This document shows, one piece after another, positions 1 to 6,590 of a DNA stretch of 8,278 nucleotides. The number at the start of each line of letters is the position of its first letter. Position 1 is the stretch's first letter. Below the pieces are notes generated by a model that worked only from the letters and a program-made list of their open reading frames with translations, did no database searches and was not told where the DNA came from. Both the position numbers and the translations under genes were made by a program. Origin of the DNA: JBECKQ01 sp040235375 (GTDB taxonomy: Bacteria > Planctomycetota > Phycisphaerae > UBA1845); contig JBECKQ010000303.1 of the NCBI GenBank assembly GCA_040235375.1, forward strand, positions 1 to 8,278, read 5' to 3'.

Positions 1-802
1 CGTGCACGACCGTAACACCTTCCAGCTTCGCGGCCGCGGAAGTGTCCACCTTCTTGAGCTTGGCGCCGTGAGCCGGCGGGCGGAGGAGCCTGGCGTACAG
101 CATGCCCGGCAGCCGAATGTCGCCGGCATACTGAGCCTTGCCGGTCACCTTCTCGATCGCGTCGCGGTGGTGGAAGGGTTTGTTTATCACCTTGAATTCC
201 GAAGGCTTCTTCAGGGCGGGTTTCTCCTTCGCCCGCCGGACGATCGTCTTGCCCTTCGCGAGTTCGCCGTACGTGATGCGCGTGCCCTTCTGCTGCGCGT
301 CATAGATCACGCCGTTGTCCACGACCAGCCTCTCCCGAGGCACATTGAGCTGTTCGGCGGCCAGCTCCAGCAGGACGCTCCGGGCTTCCGCGCCGGCGGC
401 GCGCAGCGGGGGGCCGAAGAAGCGCGTGGTCATCGAGCCGAAAGTCCCCATGTCCCAGGGGCACAGCGCGGTGTCGCCCATGACCATGTCGACCGACTCG
501 AAGGCGACATCGAGCTCATCGGCCAGCATCTGGGCCAGCGAGGTGATCACGCCCTGGCCCTGCTCAATCTTGCCGGTGTAGCAGGTGACGCGACCATCCG
601 CGCCGATCCGCAGAAACGCGTTGAAATCCTCGGGGAGCGGATGCCAACGGCGGCGCGGCTCGGCGGCGAACACCGAGCTGTCGCCCCAGCAGAAGAAGAC
701 GATGATCCCACCCCCCAGCATCTTGAGGACCTCGCGGCGAGACAGCTGGGGATCAAAGACGATATCCGTGAAGTCCAGATTGAGGGCTTCGTGCTCGTTC
801 AT
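1..802 (-). CDS. Xanthine dehydrogenase-family molybdopterin-binding subunit (isoquinoline 1-oxidoreductase beta-like), C-terminus cut off
   Basis: This is the large catalytic subunit of a molybdenum hydroxylase, which would carry the molybdopterin-cytosine dinucleotide cofactor and hydroxylate an aldehyde or N-heterocycle. The substrate cannot be told. The first 267 residues are visible; the gene runs off the left edge, and the family is usually well over 600 residues. SRREVLK (residues 21-27), a glycine-rich hydrophobic stretch (29-40) and a possible cleavage site near VFAA (44-47) form a Tat signal, as expected for a cofactor enzyme exported folded. Family marks include GKIEQGQG (77-84), followed by a LAQMLADELDV segment, GTFGSMTT (119-126) and KVTGKAQYAGD (218-228), which opens the a/b hammerhead domain. 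The ATG overlaps the stop of the upstream [2Fe-2S] subunit gene as ATGA, implying translational coupling and one complex. The family assignment is firm; the specific enzyme name is inference. Confidence 0.93.
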   Translation of the reverse strand, partial: MNEHEALNLDFTDIVFDPQLSRREVLKMLGGGIIVFFCWGDSSVFAAEPRRRWHPLPEDFNAFLRIGADGRVTCYTGKIEQGQGVITSLAQMLADELDVAFESVDMVMGDTALCPWDMGTFGSMTTRFFGPPLRAAGAEARSVLLELAAEQLNVPRERLVVDNGVIYDAQQKGTRITYGELAKGKTIVRRAKEKPALKKPSEFKVINKPFHHRDAIEKVTGKAQYAGDIRLPGMLYARLLRPPAHGAKLKKVDTSAAAKLEGVTVVH

Positions 803-1281
803 GACCCGTTCCCTTTCCCCATGGCCTTGGCAGCGGACTGAATGGCGTCGATGATCCGGGTGTGCGCCCCGCACCGGCACAGGTTGTGGTCCAACCCTTC
901 GATGATCTCTTCCCGCGTGGGCCGCGGGTTGTCCCGCAGGAGGCTGTACGCGGCAAGGATCATGCCGGGCGTGCAGAACCCGCACTGCAGGGCATCATTC
1001 TCCGCGAACGCCTTTTGCAGGGAGTGGAGCTCGCCGTTGCTGGAGAGCCCCTCGATGGTGCGGACCTCCCGGCCGTTGGCGTTCCGCACTGGATAGACGC
1101 ACGAGCGGACGGCCTTGTTATCGATCAGGACGGTACAAGCCCCGCAATGGGCCTGGCCGCATCCGAACTTGGTGCCCGTCAGGCCGAGGTCGGTCCGCAG
1201 AACCCACAGGAGCGGTCGCTGCCCATCGGTGCTCACGCTGACCGGTTTGTCATTGAGTGTGAACGAAATCGTCTGTGCCAT
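799..1281 (-). CDS. (2Fe-2S)-binding protein, small subunit of molybdenum hydroxylase (isoquinoline 1-oxidoreductase alpha-like)
   Basis: This 160-residue electron-transfer subunit carries two [2Fe-2S] clusters that take electrons from the molybdenum site of the partner subunit. The N-terminal plant-ferredoxin-type cluster is bound by C41, C46, C49 and C61 (CGQAHCGAC followed by SCVYPV). The C-terminal helical domain has C100 and C103 (CGFCTPGM) and C135 and C137 (CRCG). All eight ligands are present and the length is normal for the family, so it looks intact. It has no signal peptide; in this family the small subunit is thought to be carried out by the Tat signal of the large subunit. It is the first gene of the visible unit and overlaps the next by 4 bases. 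Upstream of the ATG the ribosome-binding signals are weak: AAAGGA about 14 bases away, or a closer ACAGG. No FAD-subunit gene is seen, which fits the two-subunit Ior-type layout. Confidence 0.96.
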   Translation of the reverse strand: MAQTISFTLNDKPVSVSTDGQRPLLWVLRTDLGLTGTKFGCGQAHCGACTVLIDNKAVRSCVYPVRNANGREVRTIEGLSSNGELHSLQKAFAENDALQCGFCTPGMILAAYSLLRDNPRPTREEIIEGLDHNLCRCGAHTRIIDAIQSAAKAMGKGNGS

Positions 1282-1299
1282 AGGGTATACCTGTGTCCT

Positions 1300-1493
1300 T
1301 TATCCGCATTGACTGCCGTGCGTAAACACCGCGGCGGTGAACTCCGGGCCCTTGTCGCTGCGGAGGTGTTCGGGAACACCGCGCGTAGCAAACAGCCGTG
1401 ACAATCGCTCGGGCACATCAAGCGAATCGTAATCCTGCCGACGTCGATCGCAAGGCACTCACGCGAAAAATCATCCAGCGGCGTCAACAGGCG
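1300..1493 (-). pseudogene. Frameshifted fragment of an IS3-type transposase integrase core
   Basis: Read on the minus strand, one frame gives LLTPLDDFSRECLAIDV. After a one-base frame change near 1434-1442, a second frame gives SRLFATRGVPEHLRSDKGPEF and ends at a TAA at 1300-1302. Together these follow the order seen in the rve/DDE core of IS3-family OrfB transposases, where the usual text is D-x-SRECLA, then RGxPxHIRSDNGPEF. The second catalytic Asp is kept within RSDKGPEF, but the usual Asn after it is Lys. The first Asp region and the final Glu are missing. The fragment lies just upstream of the [2Fe-2S] subunit gene, so it may separate that gene from its original promoter. The rest of the gap up to 1675 shows nothing recognisable. 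Confidence 0.72.
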
Positions 1494-1675
1494 CGATGGC
1501 GGCTGCAGCGCTCGGAATGGTGCGCTGGATCGGCGTGGCAACCTGCCATGAGTATGCCGCTGACAACATTCCGGCCCCTGATCGGCGACGGCACGACCTT
1601 CTTCAAACGGGGAGCAGCTGCACTATGCTGGTTGAGCGCCTTCTGACCGCGTACACGCTCTGAAAGTGGGGCTGC

Positions 1676-2089
1676 TCAGCGGTACCCTTCGATCGTCACC
1701 TCAATCTCCCCGCTGGGCAGTCGCTCGCGCGTCACAGTCCGGCTCCGTGCTCTCTGCTGGTGGGCGATCACCTGATACGCGTACTGCTGCCTGATCCGGT
1801 TCTGCAGCGCCGGTTGGAATCGGTGGCGGACGTCGTACTCGCTGATCCGAGCCCGGTATGAGCCGTCCGGCTGCCGTTCCCACTCGACATCGTCGGCGGC
1901 CGTGCCGACGTGCTGGCGGCGGATGATGATGCTGGCCTTCTGCGGACGTACGTCGCCCTGATAGCCGAACAATGGCACGGCCTCGGCGTGGACTTCGATC
2001 TGCTCGGCGGCGAAGCCGCAGTCGATGAGCGCCGCGACCAGTGCCTGCGGATTGCGAAACTCGGTCTTGCATTCGACGAAGTGGGGAAT
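1676..2089 (-). CDS. DUF1257 (Ycf35-like) protein with non-canonical or damaged start
   Basis: The frame encodes about 137 residues resembling the DUF1257 family, whose function is unknown. Family-like segments, from the N-terminus, are PHFVECKTEF, then ALVAAL, LFGYQGDVRPQKA, SIIIRRQHVG, ADDVEWERQPDGSY, ISEYDVRHRF and QQYAYQV. Family members usually begin M-S-H-F; here the matching position is ATT-CCC-CAC-TTC, with ATT at 2089-2087. Upstream in this frame there is no ATG, GTG or TTG before a TGA at 2134-2132. The first GTG inside the frame, at 1978, would remove the conserved N-terminus. An ATG at 2097-2095 is one base out of frame; adding one C to the CCCC run just after it would give a start reading MTAFPHF. 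So the gene either uses ATT, has lost a base, or carries a sequencing error. It diverges from the kinase gene, with 65 bases between. Confidence 0.75.
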   Translation of the reverse strand: MPHFVECKTEFRNPQALVAALIDCGFAAEQIEVHAEAVPLFGYQGDVRPQKASIIIRRQHVGTAADDVEWERQPDGSYRARISEYDVRHRFQPALQNRIRQQYAYQVIAHQQRARSRTVTRERLPSGEIEVTIEGYR

Positions 2090-2154
2090 GCTGTCATTCT
2101 GCGGTAAAATGGCACGTGTGCGTCTGGCTATTCATCGGGGAGTGTTCAGGTACG

Positions 2155-2802
2155 ATGTGGGACAAGCTGACATTTGACGCGCTGGCAACGCGTCTGCTGC
2201 AGCGCACGCGAGTGCACTCCACCCTGCTGATCGCCGTCGATGGTGGCGGAGGCGCGGGCAAAAGCACATTCGCGGCGTCCCTCTGCGCAGCGCTCACCGC
2301 GGCGGGGGCGTTGGCCACTGTCGTACCCATGGATGACTTCTTCCGTCCCCACGAAAAGGCGCAACAACCCGTTTCACACGGCTTCGTCGACGGCGAAATG
2401 GACTGGCAGCGTCTCCGGGAGCAGGTCATCGCGCCGCTCAAGGTCGGGCATGATGCCCGCTATCAACGCTTCGACTGGCCGACGCGCACTCTGCAGGAAT
2501 GGCATGCGGTCCCCGTCGGCGGATCGGTCATCGTGGAGGGCGTCGGCGTGCTGCGGCAGGAACTCGCCGCCTGCTACGACTTCAAGGTCTGGGTGCGCTG
2601 TCCACGGCAGCGCCGCCTTGAACGCGGTGTTGCCCGCGACGGGGAGCAGGCGCGCGAGCGCTGGGAGCGTCAGTGGCTTCCGGCCGACGAGCGATTTGTC
2701 CAGCTCCATCATCCGGAAAACGTCGCCGATCTCGTTGTTGACGGCTCAGGTGACTTGACTACCGCTCGGAGTGCGTACTTCGTGTGCGTTCGGGGCTGCT
2801 GA
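2155..2802 (+). CDS. Uridine kinase family protein (P-loop nucleoside kinase)
   Basis: This 215-residue cytoplasmic kinase probably phosphorylates a nucleoside such as uridine using ATP, as in pyrimidine salvage. The Walker A loop is GGGGAGKST (residues 30-38, Lys36). VVPMDDFF (56-63) matches the uridine-kinase motif whose Asp residues act at the active site. RYQRFDWP (102-109), then TLQEWH, VIVEGVGVL (125-133), KVWVRCP and RLERGVARDG (154-163, the lid region) follow the family order, with PADERFV and ADLVVDGSG near the end. The frame is open upstream to 2041, but the ATG at 2155 is the likely start: it follows CAGG and GGGGAG tracts and puts the P-loop at the usual distance from the N-terminus. 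The protein seems intact. Within the family, related enzymes act on other small molecules, so the substrate is inferred. The next gene lies about 370 bases downstream, so no operon is evident. Confidence 0.9.
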   Translation: MWDKLTFDALATRLLQRTRVHSTLLIAVDGGGGAGKSTFAASLCAALTAAGALATVVPMDDFFRPHEKAQQPVSHGFVDGEMDWQRLREQVIAPLKVGHDARYQRFDWPTRTLQEWHAVPVGGSVIVEGVGVLRQELAACYDFKVWVRCPRQRRLERGVARDGEQARERWERQWLPADERFVQLHHPENVADLVVDGSGDLTTARSAYFVCVRGC

Positions 2803-3044
2803 TCGCGGCCGCCGATCCACGCCATCAATCCAGCACCACCCGCGTGCGCATCGAACGCGCCGAGTTCAGGCTGCGCGAATACAACGCCACGCCCAAGGAA
2901 ATTGCGGCGAGTTCCGATACGGGCACTGTTTCTGCCGCGTGTTTTGAAAGACCATGCGCGTCACGCCGACCCTGTTCCGCAGCGGCCAGACTCGATAACG
3001 CGCTACCAACACCGACCGCGCGTTGCTTGAGCGTCACCGCGTTT

Positions 3045-3056
3045 CACGCTAGCGTG
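3045..3056. promoter_or_regulatory. 12-base perfect palindrome upstream of the GH2 gene, possible operator
   Basis: CACGCTAGCGTG is a perfect inverted repeat with no spacer, located 115 bases before the preferred GH2 start. A two-fold symmetric site at this place could bind a dimeric regulator of carbohydrate use, but no regulator gene is nearby and no second copy was seen in the window. Short palindromes arise by chance in GC-rich DNA. Confidence 0.2.
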
Positions 3057-3155
3057 TCGCTGACATTCCGCTCAGTCCATGCGCCACGCGAACGCGCTGT
3101 GCCGCCATGCGTAACGGTTTGAGTGGATTCGAGCAATGCAGGAACAGATAGGTTC

Positions 3156-3162
3156 GAAGAGG
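3156..3162 (+). promoter_or_regulatory. Ribosome-binding site deciding the GH2 start
   Basis: GAAGAGG lies 9 bases before the ATG at 3172. The alternative ATG at 3136 has no purine tract of this quality at the right distance. The tract runs into a perfect palindrome, GAGGCGCCTC (3159-3168). Confidence 0.55.
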
Positions 3163-3171
3163 CGCCTCGCG

Positions 3172-5472
3172 ATGAACACGCGCACGCAGTATCTGAACGT
3201 CATGGCCATCTACTTCATCGCTCAGGTCGCGGTGCTCGTTGAAGCCGGTGAGGTTTTCGACCAGTGGCGCTACACGACCAGGCAGCCGAATCCGAACTGG
3301 ACGGCGCCCGACTTCGACGACAGTTCGTGGCCGGAGGGCCCCGGGGGGTTCGGAACGCGCGGCACTCCCGGCGCGCGCGTCGGAACGGTATGGGACAGCG
3401 ACGCGATCTGGTTGCGGAAGACCTTCACCCTCCGCCGAATGCCGGCCAAGCCCGCCCTGCTGATTCACTACGATCAGGACGCCATCGTACACATCAACGG
3501 CATACCCATCGCCCAGTTCCCCGACTACGTCACCGAGTATCAGGTCGTTCCGCTGGATGCCCACGCTCCGGCGGCATTGCAAGTCGGCGAGAACCTCCTG
3601 GCGGTGCATTGCCGAAACGCAGGCGGCGGTCAGTTCATTGACGTGCATGTGGTCGATGCCGACGATGTGCCCGCGTTGCCCGAACCGCCGCCCAATACGA
3701 AACCGGTTAGCACGGACCTGATCACCACCTGGGGAGAACACGTGACGCCGGAAAACGCCTGGACGGAGTACCCGCGCCCGCAGATGCGGCGCAACAACTG
3801 GCGGAATCTCAACGGGCAATGGGACTACGCCGTCACCGCCGACGATGTGGACACGCCGCCGCGCGAGTGGGACGGCGAAATCCTTGTGCCCTTTTGCCTC
3901 GAGTCGAAGCTGGGCGGCGTCCAGCGTCTACTGCTGCCGAGCGAAGCCCTCTGGTATCGGCGATCGTTCGATGCGCCAGAGGCCGCGGGCCAGCGCACTT
4001 TGTTGAACTTCGAGGCCGTCGACTATCGCTGCCACGTCTTCGTCAACGGCCAACAAGTCGCCGAGCACCAGGGCGGCTTCACGCCGTTTACCGCCGATAT
4101 CACCAGCGCCCTGCGGCCTGGGACGAATGAGCTTGTCGTGCGAGTCGAGGACGAGACTGGCGGCTGGCAGCTCCGCGGCAAGCAGGTGTTGGAGCCGGGG
4201 CGCATCTGGTACACGCGCGTCTCCGGCATCTGGCAGACCGTCTGGCTCGAGCAGGTGCCGCAGACCTATATCCAGGATCTAAAGATCAGCACCGATGCCG
4301 CCAACGGAGCAGTTTCGGTCAAGACGCTTGTCGCGGGCGCGGCGCAGTCCGACGAGGTCAAGGTCACCATCAAGGACGGCGGACGCGCCGTCGCCGAGAC
4401 GACCGGCCCCAGCAGCGGCATCCGCCTCCGGGTGCCGCAGGCGAAGCTCTGGTCGCCCGATTCGCCGCACCTGTACGATCTCGAAGTCACGCTGCTGGCC
4501 GCGGATGGCACGCAGCTCGACACGGTCCGCTCTTACACCGGCCTGCGCGACGTCGGCAAGGCACGCGACGCAGCGGGCCATTGGCGCTTCACGCTCAACG
4601 GCGAGCCGATCTTCCATTGGGGCACGCTCGATCAGGGCTGGTGGCCGGACGGTCTGCTCACGCCGCCCTCCGATGAAGCCCTGCGGTATGACGTCGAGTT
4701 CCTGAAGGCCGCCGGCTTCAACATGGTGCGCAAGCACATCAAGGTCGAACCGCGCCGCTTCTACTATCACTGTGACCGGCTCGGACTGCTCGTGTGGCAG
4801 GACCAGGTCAGCGGCGGCCAAGGCGCCCCGTGGACGCAGTTGCGACCCGACCCGCGCGACGCCACCTGGCCCAAAGCCGCGCACGAGCAGTACATGGTTG
4901 AGCTGGAGCGGATGATCTACGCACTGGAGAATCACCCCTCCATCGTCGTCTGGGTGCCGTTCAACGAGGCGTGGGGACAGCACAGCACCATCGCCGTCGG
5001 CAAGTGGGTGGCCCAGCGCGATCCCTCGCGCCTCGTCAACATCGCCAGCGGCGGCAATTTCTGGTCGGTCGGCGACGTGGTCGATGCCCACTCCTACCCG
5101 CAACCGTCGTTCCCGTTCGAGCTCGGCGCCGGCGGCCGCTTCGACAACTTCATCAAGGTGGTCGGCGAATTGGGCGGGCACGGCTACCCCGTCGCGGGCC
5201 ACCTGTGGAACGCCGACAGCGCGAATTGGGGCTACGGCGGTTTGCCGCAGACCAGCGATGAATACCAGGCGCGCTACGTCAAGTCGCTCAACATGCTCAA
5301 TGACCTGCGTCAGCGAGGTATCGCCGGCGGCGTCTACACCCAGACGACCGATGTCGAAGGCGAGATCAATGGGCTGCTGACGTACGATCGCAAGGTCGCC
5401 AAGATCCCTGCGGCCGATCTCGCCAGGCTACATCGCATCCTCTTCAGTGATGCATTGTCGAGCGCGCGCTGA
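3172..5472 (+). CDS. Secreted glycoside hydrolase family 2 enzyme (beta-galactosidase/beta-glucuronidase-like)
   Basis: This 766-residue exported retaining glycosidase would cleave a terminal beta-linked sugar from a glycan; the sugar is unknown. The ATG at 3172 gives a Sec signal peptide (residues 1-25, cleavage after VEA) and has a good ribosome-binding site. The ATG at 3136 would add 12 charged residues. Domains in order: an extra N-terminal beta-sandwich (about 27-162, with NWTAPDFDDSSW, IHYDQDAIVHINGIP and GGGQFIDVHV); the GH2 jelly-roll sugar-binding domain (about 185-365, with WTEYPRPQM, NLNGQWDY and ALWYRRSF); an Ig-like domain (about 370-460); and a TIM barrel (from about 470, with FNMVRKHIKVEPRRFYYHCD). 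The acid/base is Glu599 in WVPFNEAWGQ. The probable nucleophile is Glu666 in VGELGGHG. Both catalytic positions are kept and the length is normal. No transporter, regulator or SusCD-like gene adjoins it. Confidence 0.93.
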   Translation: MNTRTQYLNVMAIYFIAQVAVLVEAGEVFDQWRYTTRQPNPNWTAPDFDDSSWPEGPGGFGTRGTPGARVGTVWDSDAIWLRKTFTLRRMPAKPALLIHYDQDAIVHINGIPIAQFPDYVTEYQVVPLDAHAPAALQVGENLLAVHCRNAGGGQFIDVHVVDADDVPALPEPPPNTKPVSTDLITTWGEHVTPENAWTEYPRPQMRRNNWRNLNGQWDYAVTADDVDTPPREWDGEILVPFCLESKLGGVQRLLLPSEALWYRRSFDAPEAAGQRTLLNFEAVDYRCHVFVNGQQVAEHQGGFTPFTADITSALRPGTNELVVRVEDETGGWQLRGKQVLEPGRIWYTRVSGIWQTVWLEQVPQTYIQDLKISTDAANGAVSVKTLVAGAAQSDEVKVTIKDGGRAVAETTGPSSGIRLRVPQAKLWSPDSPHLYDLEVTLLAADGTQLDTVRSYTGLRDVGKARDAAGHWRFTLNGEPIFHWGTLDQGWWPDGLLTPPSDEALRYDVEFLKAAGFNMVRKHIKVEPRRFYYHCDRLGLLVWQDQVSGGQGAPWTQLRPDPRDATWPKAAHEQYMVELERMIYALENHPSIVVWVPFNEAWGQHSTIAVGKWVAQRDPSRLVNIASGGNFWSVGDVVDAHSYPQPSFPFELGAGGRFDNFIKVVGELGGHGYPVAGHLWNADSANWGYGGLPQTSDEYQARYVKSLNMLNDLRQRGIAGGVYTQTTDVEGEINGLLTYDRKVAKIPAADLARLHRILFSDALSSAR

Positions 5473-5652
5473 TCCACGAGCGCTGTCCCAGAATGTCGGG
5501 AGTTCGCTGAGCCGTTCGCATGAGGAGGTCTGGAAGAGTTTGCAATGGCGCGCCAACGCACGGACCGGTGACGAACTCGCGCAGCGCTTTGAACGCATGG
5601 CGACATCCTACGTGGTTACAGGAGAATCTGCACTGCGTGCAACGATTAGATT

Positions 5653-5760
5653 TCAGGCTGCATGCCGGCATTGGTAGCGCAGCAGCCCACCGAGAATCTG
5701 CCGGCAGCGGATACTGTGAGTTTGTGATACTTCATCCATCGCGGCGTCCTCTGCCGGCTC
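5653..5760 (-). pseudogene. Possible transposase/integrase C-terminal relic
   Basis: The minus-strand frame ending at 5653 reads SIRCRQILGGLLRYQCRHAA before its stop. From memory, many planctomycete integrase-core transposases end with a pattern like C-x-E-x-LGGLL-x-x-Y-x-R-x-AA, and this tail fits at Cys, LGGLL, Tyr, Arg and the final AA. The upstream part of the frame, back to 5838, does not match the family as I know it, so only the last 30 to 35 residues are claimed. It lies on the same strand as the N-terminal relic near 7889-8107. The assignment rests on a short motif and is tentative. Confidence 0.38.
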
Positions 5761-6441
5761 GGCACGTGAGCGGTAACGCCGTGATTCACGATCACCGCCG
5801 GTGACAACGGTATAGCACATTTCGACCGTTCTGTCCACCTCATGGAGTACGGATTGGGTTACCGGTTTGCCCTATGAAATCCTCTGTCTCCTGGGTGATC
5901 CCCGCGACGGCCGTACACGACTGGCAGCACATTGCACCACAACGGCGGCGGGTTCTTCCGCCCATGGCTCAGGTAATCACCAGGATGCCCACACCAGTCC
6001 ACTCCACGCGGTTCATTGTCCAGCGGCGCCCTTGCGAAAAACGAAACGCGCGTGCCTTAAAGCAGCGCTTCTCACGTGGCGACCGGAACACGGCCGTGGT
6101 AATCGCCTCCACGCTCTTTACTGCGCGGAAGGGTCATCGACCGCGTATCCGAGGGGACGCGGAGAATTTGCGTTTTCGGCAGCGTCATGGCCGACTCTCC
6201 ACTGCATCAGCAGTCCAGGCCGACCGCCTGCGGCAGGTGCTCATTGCACAGCTCTTCACCGACATCGGAATCGTAAGTCACTGTTCTACAGATGGTTGCC
6301 GAGGGCTCCTAAACCTGCGGGAAACCCCGCATTGCGCTCATAACCCGGACGTGTTGTGAAGGCGATGCCGTTTCGTGGTTTTTGCTGGAAGCGGCGAGGT
6401 CGAAATGGTAACATGAGGGACGCCACGCGAGGGAGAGAGGC

Positions 6442-6480
6442 ATGTTCCACGGGCGAATCATTCGGGCAGTAACCGCGTAG
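6442..6480 (+). CDS. Possible 12-residue leader peptide upstream of the phosphatase gene
   Basis: An ATG at 6442 opens a frame encoding MFHGRIIRAVTA and closing with TAG at 6478-6480. It is preceded by GAGGGAGAGAGG (6429-6440), the same purine tract that serves the phosphatase gene. The strong ribosome-binding signal is the only reason to list it. It has no run of one amino acid that would point to attenuation. It may equally be chance. Confidence 0.22.
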   Translation: MFHGRIIRAVTA

Positions 6481-6516
6481 TCGCGACGCTTGGCCTGCAG
6501 CGCGCACGCCGTGGTC

Positions 6517-6534
6517 GAGATGCGCTGGCATCTC
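6517..6534 (+). promoter_or_regulatory. Hairpin in the phosphatase leader
   Basis: GAGATGC (6517-6523) and GCATCTC (6528-6534) are perfect inverted repeats around a GCTG loop, giving a 7-bp stem 56 bases before the phosphatase ATG. No U-tract follows, so it is not a Rho-independent terminator. It could act on mRNA stability or translation, or be a protein site. No function is shown. Confidence 0.3.
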
Positions 6535-6573
6535 TGCATCCGCTCGCTCGCCCGTCGGTTGCCAAGTCAAAAC

Positions 6574-6588
6574 GAGAGGGAGAGAGAG
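6574..6588 (+). promoter_or_regulatory. Purine-rich ribosome-binding tract of the phosphatase gene
   Basis: GAGAGGGAGAGAGAG ends two bases before the ATG at 6591 and contains GAGGGAG about 8 bases away, a suitable Shine-Dalgarno position. It shares 11 bases exactly (GAGGGAGAGAG, 6576-6586) with the tract at 6429-6439 in front of the micro-ORF. The tract fixes the ATG at 6591 as the start. Confidence 0.6.
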
Positions 6589-6590
6589 AA

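Larger units (their letters stand above)
2803..3171. other. Intergenic region without a convincing gene
   Basis: No reading frame here on either strand resembles a protein I know. The two short frames present (112 residues plus, 70 residues minus) have compositions typical of chance translations of GC-rich DNA. The stretch must contain the promoter of the GH2 gene, but I cannot point to a clear sigma-70 pair. The only sharp structure is the palindrome at 3045-3056. No U-tract terminator follows the kinase gene. Confidence 0.6.
5473..6590. other. 1.1-kb region without a convincing intact gene
   Basis: Between the GH2 gene and the phosphatase gene I see no intact gene. Overlapping plus frames at 5867-6343 and 5874-6359 reach about 160 residues, but both are rich in Arg, Pro and His and show no family motif, as expected of chance frames. 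On the minus strand, near 5653-5760, there is a piece that resembles a transposase C-terminus. Close to the right end are a micro-ORF (6442-6480), a hairpin (6517-6534) and the phosphatase ribosome-binding tract. The shape of the region suggests decayed mobile DNA plus a leader. Confidence 0.6.

Noticed and set aside
2..841. Plus-strand open frame of 279 residues
   Set aside because: It is antisense to the molybdopterin subunit gene, whose minus-strand translation carries clear family motifs and a Tat signal; the plus frame has none.
862..1401. Plus-strand frame of 179 residues
   Set aside because: It is antisense to the [2Fe-2S] subunit gene, which has all eight cluster cysteines.
2825..3037. 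Minus-strand frame with a PEP-CTERM-like look (TVPVSELAAISLG)
   Set aside because: The Pro-Glu-Pro core is missing, the hydrophobic stretch is short and polar, and no protein body precedes it.
3136..3171. Longer GH2 start with a possible Tat motif (SKRRLAM)
   Set aside because: The text does not fit the S/T-RR-x-F-L-K pattern, the ribosome-binding signal is poorer, and the shorter start gives an ordinary Sec signal peptide.
3049..3819. Minus-strand frame of 256 residues overlapping the GH2 gene
   Set aside because: It is antisense to a gene with unmistakable GH2 domains, and its translation is the Arg/Val/Gly-rich text typical of antisense frames in GC-rich genes.
4279..5202. Minus-strand frame of 307 residues
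   Set aside because: It is a shadow of the GH2 gene with no recognisable motifs.
5867..6359. Two overlapping plus-strand frames of about 160 residues
   Set aside because: There is no family motif, they overlap each other almost fully in different frames, and their composition is that of chance frames, so neither can be supported as a gene.
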